Shown: piece by piece, positions 22,746 through 64,000 of the stretch
Layout: every line of letters begins with the position of its first letter
Numbering within the stretch: the stretch's first letter is position 1
Source: Cristatella mucedo
Lineage: Eukaryota; Bryozoa; Phylactolaemata; Cristatellidae
DNA length: 64,000 bases
Direction: 5' to 3'
Assembly: GCA_009760855.2 (NCBI GenBank)
Contig: WPIO01000081.1
Span: 349,501-413,500, forward strand
Program-made: the position numbers and the translations under genes
Notes under the pieces: model-generated
Database searches by the model: none
What the model was told of the DNA's origin: nothing
Seen by the model: the letters and a program-made list of their open reading frames with translations, nothing else

Positions 22746-23343
22746 GAACCAAAGCTAGCCTAAGAATATCCTTTAGATTCCACCGCTCTCAACTCCGCAT
22801 TCCTAAAACCGCTGAGCGACTAGTACCTAGACAGACAGTGGCTTAGCTTAAGGCGCTGTGCAAATGTATTATTACGATCCTAAATTGCAGCTACGAGTTT
22901 TAAAATTGACTGCACACACACTTCTGGCCAGACAATAGAGATAGATAGAGAACGTTGTCAGAAAACGTGGATAGAGAACGTGGACAGGAGCTGGATGCCC
23001 ATCGCAGTCGCGAGTGGCTTCTACTCACGATGCTTAGGCAGAATGCAGTAAAACTCGGAAGCTGCACTCTAAACTCTCCGAACAAATCCATCACTATCGG
23101 AGCTTCTCGCAGTCGCTTGGACCTCTGATGGCACGCTTCAATTCTTTTCAATCCTTTCAGCGATTCGTCAGGGATTAAAAGAGACATTCGTAAAATGGCA
23201 AGCACTGCCAGCCAGTGACATTTCGCCCAGCGTTCGGGGCCAGTGGAAGAAACAGCGAGTGCATTCCTGCCATTCAATTCTACGAAGCCCGTAAGGACGG
23301 CGGCGCTGTGCCGCAGCAGGTCAGCTGCTCGATACAATATCCA

Positions 23344-23349
23344 TTTATT
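23344..23349 (-). promoter_or_regulatory. Poly(A) signal AATAAA for CFAP221
   Basis: Minus-strand AATAAA 316 nt past the CFAP221 stop codon (23665). The stretch between is GC-rich 3' UTR, interrupted by a CCG-rich tract. It is the first canonical signal I saw downstream of the stop. Confidence 0.55.
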
Positions 23350-23664
23350 GGCACCTCCGCCACCGTCTGAGCTCGTAGAGAGCGGCTCCCCGAACCCCGT
23401 TGCGTCCGCCTCCTTGCAGAGCCTCTCCGTCAGCGGCTTTGCTCAAGCTCAGAGCTGCGACAAAACGCTCAGCTGTCGCTCGCTCCGTGCTCTGGCTCCA
23501 GAGGCAGCGACCGCGTCCAACCTCTCTGCGAAGTGTTGCCATCAACGGATACGAGCTGCCCAGGCAGGATCGCCAGGCAACCGCCCGAAGCCCCCTTGTC
23601 GTCTACCGAAAAGGCGGCGGCGGCGGGCGCAGCTGTGGAGCAGCTCTGGCGAAACTAAACGCTT

Positions 23665-60948
<37,284 letters not shown>

Positions 60949-62030
60949 CTGCAATTGAAACGATTTCGCTCGCTGTTCTGCTGCCAAGCCCCGAGCGCTA
61001 GGAAGTGGCTCGCTCGCTCGCGTGCCGCATTCTCTTGCGCACTGTGCACTTGCGATGCTACCAGCGGGTTCTGAGTTTCTCTCTTTGGACGCACACAAGC
61101 ACACCAGCAGCTTATGTTGCACTCAGCGACCTTTTTTACCAACATCGGCGTCGCGACGTCAAAAGTGAAAACCATTTGCAGGATCCCTACGCGCTGCTGC
61201 AAACGCTTTGCTTTCTACTGTGCACACGCGTGTCCAAAACATATGCGGCAGCGAGAAAGGAAAAATGCCACCAAATGTCGCTGTCGCGTCCCGTGCACAT
61301 CACTGGGAACACAAAAAATCTTTGGGAGATGAATAGTAATGCACGGTGAAAGCACGCTGCTAAATGCGGGCATAACAAAAAGCTCAGCTTCAAGATCCTC
61401 CGACGTCGAAGCAGTACGTCGCAGAGTACGGCAAAGGTGGTCCATGGAGAATCTACTTGAAGTCAATCTAACGTGAAGCCAAATGAAGCCAGTTTTAACT
61501 CGATGCGTCGCATCGACCGCGCACACAAAAGTTTTTGCCTCCTTAGCAAAATCCTCGGGATTTCTCACAAAGAATTGTTAGTACTTTTTTTTTTTACCGA
61601 ATCTACTCATTATTCACCGCTAATGTTTGAAGTGCTCAGACTTGACTCTAGCCACCGTAAAGTTGCTCAAGCTATTTCCTTGTATCTCGTATATAGAATT
61701 AGCCTCCAAAAACTGCTACGCAACTCATTTTTGTCTAGCATACCCCTATGGGCAGGCTGGCGAGCTACAAGATTTTGTCTGAGCGCGGCTGAGCCCAGAG
61801 AGCGTGTTGCTTCCAGCTGCAGCAACAGCAGCAGGTCACGTAGCCTGCAGGCGACGAGTGAGCGAATCAGCGACTCGCTGTCATTTCAATCTCGTCATTT
61901 GAAGAAAGATGGCTGTAGGTTGCGACAGCCTTGAAGCTCAAAGCGGCCGACATCAAGCTCGTGGAGTAGCGTAAAGAACCCACACAAAGTATTTCTTATA
62001 TACTTGCATGTACATACATGTACATGCATA

Positions 62031-62033
<3 letters not shown>

Positions 62034-62126
<93 letters not shown>

Positions 62127-62154
62127 CATATATGTATGTATACATATATCTTGC

Positions 62155-62200
<46 letters not shown>

Positions 62201-62222
62201 ATGTATATATATATATATATGT
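62034..62222. repeat. (TA)n and (TG)n microsatellites
   Basis: About 35 TA units (62034-62103), about 12 TG units (62104-62126), a variant stretch, then TA again (62157-62222). Confidence 0.95.
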
Positions 62223-63263
62223 GTGTAGATATTTTTATGTGTGCTTGCCTGCGCGAGCGTGTGTGTTTGCGTGCGTGCGTGTGCGCGCGTGTGTGTACGT
62301 ATATGAACATGCCATTGTCGCACAAATCCCAGTCTTTCTTCTTCGAATGGCATGAAAGAAGCTAAAAACATTTTGTTAGGCAGACGGAAAACCGCGTATG
62401 CCTCTGCATTAAAAAAAAACAGATAGGACAAAACGACTTATTATTTATGCTGCTGAAACGTTTGAAGGAGATACTTTTTCTTCTAGACATACTTAAAGAT
62501 AAGATAGACTGCTGCCTTTGACCAGTTCACATCCGACGCAGTGGTAAAAGGCTTACGGCTTCCTACCGTTGGCGTAAGTAAGTACCATCGCTTTGCACGA
62601 ATGTGACATTCGACGAATGTGACATTCGACGTCAGACGACAGCTCAGACTCTCATTCGCACTTTCATCGACGCTCGCGCGTGTCTGGTGGCTCATCTGAC
62701 AATTATGCAGTTATACAATAATGACAATTATTTTGCAAATTATGAGCAATACTCAGCAGCTCTTCTAGTGCTAGCAGCGAATACAAAGTATCGCTTCTGA
62801 TCGCCTCTGATGTGAGCAGTTTACTTTTGCAATCTGCGACGACTCAAAACGTTCACAACTTTCGCGATCTTTGGAAGGCGTGGTTGATTTAGTTGACAGC
62901 TCAAGCGTGTGGAGTCTGGCTTTGCCATCGAACCCCACCCCCACCCATAAAAAAAGACACTAGCCAGCTTGGTCGATGTGCAGGATGAAGGCGCTAAAAT
63001 TATGCCTCTGGATGGCGATGCATCGGCGTGCCACAGACAGTCTTCTGTTGAACTTCCCAAGCCAATTTTCCAAATGCATTGGCGACTCTTGCTTTTCAAG
63101 CGAATGCCTTGTGCATTAGACAACACTGAGTCTAAGAGTTTGGCAACTATTCCGATTGTGCATCTGAACAGGAAAAGAAAACATGTAAAAATGAAACCGT
63201 GATGGCTTAAATGGGTCTGCTTACAGTTTTAGAGCTGTTGCAAGGCCAGCTTCACGCTACACA

Positions 63264-63290
63264 CTCTGCCGAGAACCTTTCTCGGCAGAG
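63264..63290. repeat. Perfect hairpin, 11-bp stem
   Basis: CTCTGCCGAGA, loop ACCTT, TCTCGGCAGAG. Short; could be chance or a small structured element. Confidence 0.85.
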
Positions 63291-63711
63291 CCCACAGCGT
63301 TAATCGTAGAAGCGTAGTTAGGCAATCAATCGCAGAGCTCTCAGCTGAAACAATACGGCTGTACGTCTGCTCATAGAGGAAATACTGGCCTCTAGCTCTT
63401 TCACCGCTCGCACGTTTGACCTAGGTACAGGAAGCCGCGTAAAGTACTGGTAGCAGCACGAGCGCCTACAAAACCGCGGCATGTACTCGGAGATGCCGTC
63501 TTACGGAATGTAGCCACGAGTTTGGGAAAGCACGTCCCCAATGACAATATCCGCATGAAGACACGTGCGCTACAAGCTGAGCTACTAAATAACCGCCTGG
63601 CTGCTGGCCCAGAGCTTTGCAACGGAGGGGCTCGTTAGGGCTTAATCCAGGGCTCTGCGGCAATCGCAGGCAAGTACAAACGGCGATACTCATTTTGATT
63701 GTCACGACGTG

Positions 63712-63826
63712 CAATGTGTCACCGCCTGTAACTCCTCAAAGCCACAAAGAATAGATGGGTGCTATGGTGGAGAGTTCTCTGCAGCGCTCTCAAGGCCTGA
63801 GCGGCTTTCGGTACGCTGCTCTGTTA
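63712..63826 (-). repeat. LINE-1 3' relic
   Basis: Minus strand: CGTACCGAAAGCCGCTCAGG, GAGAGCGCTGCAGAGAACTC, ACCCATCTATTCTTTGTGGC, GAGTTACAGGCGGTGACAC, matching the end and tail of the 50.6-51.3 kb copy. Confidence 0.7.
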
Positions 63827-64000
63827 ATAAAAGCAAACAAGTGAGTCCACCAGCCCGTCACACGACAAGATGGCCCAGCTTTGTCTCCCGTTACCGTACT
63901 ATGACTACTTCTATAATTAATCAGCGAAGAGAGTCCACAGGCAGTGAGCTGTCGTATCAAATAATATAAATTCCGGTGTGTGACACCTATGGAATCCAAG

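Larger units (their letters stand above)
60949..63710. other. Upstream of the first visible CFAP221 exon
   Basis: Should be intron or 5' region of CFAP221. I found no exon like the family's N-terminal HFGGYQ or ILPPQTKYF motifs on the minus strand. It contains microsatellites (62034-62222), a short direct repeat TTCGACGAATGTGACA (62609-62640) and a hairpin at 63264. Confidence 0.4.

Overview
The window is animal nuclear DNA. It has two intron-rich protein genes with GT-AG splice sites (one intron looks GC-AG), many degraded non-LTR retrotransposons, tRNA-derived SINEs, a broken LTR retrotransposon, DNA-transposon remnants and long dinucleotide microsatellites. There are no bacterial-type operons, ribosome binding sites or CRISPR arrays. 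The cilia gene implies motile cilia or flagella. The gene structure and CR1/L2-like repeats would fit an invertebrate metazoan, perhaps a flatworm or another spiralian, but nothing in the sequence fixes the phylum.

Both genes lie on the minus strand. At the left, 7682 down to 1497 holds the first three exons of a microsomal cytochrome P450 (CYP2-clan type). It has a membrane anchor, proline hinge, C-helix and I-helix. The K-helix and haem-binding exons lie beyond the left edge. The large first intron (2287-7324) contains a decayed reverse transcriptase, a SINE and an (ATC)n tract.

Between the genes (about 7.7-23.3 kb) are a Tc1 transposase tail with its terminal repeat next to a long (TA)n tract, a Tc1/mariner-like inverted-repeat element (about 12.29-13.07 kb), and an internally deleted Ty3/gypsy element (about 18.64-21.30 kb) with two diverged LTRs and a LINE tail nested in its integrase. 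Several LINE tails and SINEs and a CpG-rich stretch (21.3-22.5 kb) also lie here.

From 60948 down to 23665 lie 17 exons of CFAP221 (PCDP1/FAP221), a calmodulin-binding protein of the C1d projection of the ciliary central pair. All 17 exons join in phase (2334 nt, 777 codons plus stop). A conserved core runs through exons 1-10 and 12-15 and a poly(A) signal follows the stop. The first exon or exons, about 110 residues by comparison with the vertebrate protein, were not found and probably lie past the right edge.

The CFAP221 introns hold the main non-gene structures. One is an inverted array of about 168-bp satellite-like units around a SINE and a tRNA-Glu gene (53.5-56.7 kb). There is also a CTG/CCG minisatellite against an exon, several perfect hairpins, long CT/GA and TA tracts, and LINE and SINE copies whose 3' tails match each other. 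I found no unmistakably new gene system; the inverted satellite array and the SINE-LINE tail sharing are the most unusual structures.
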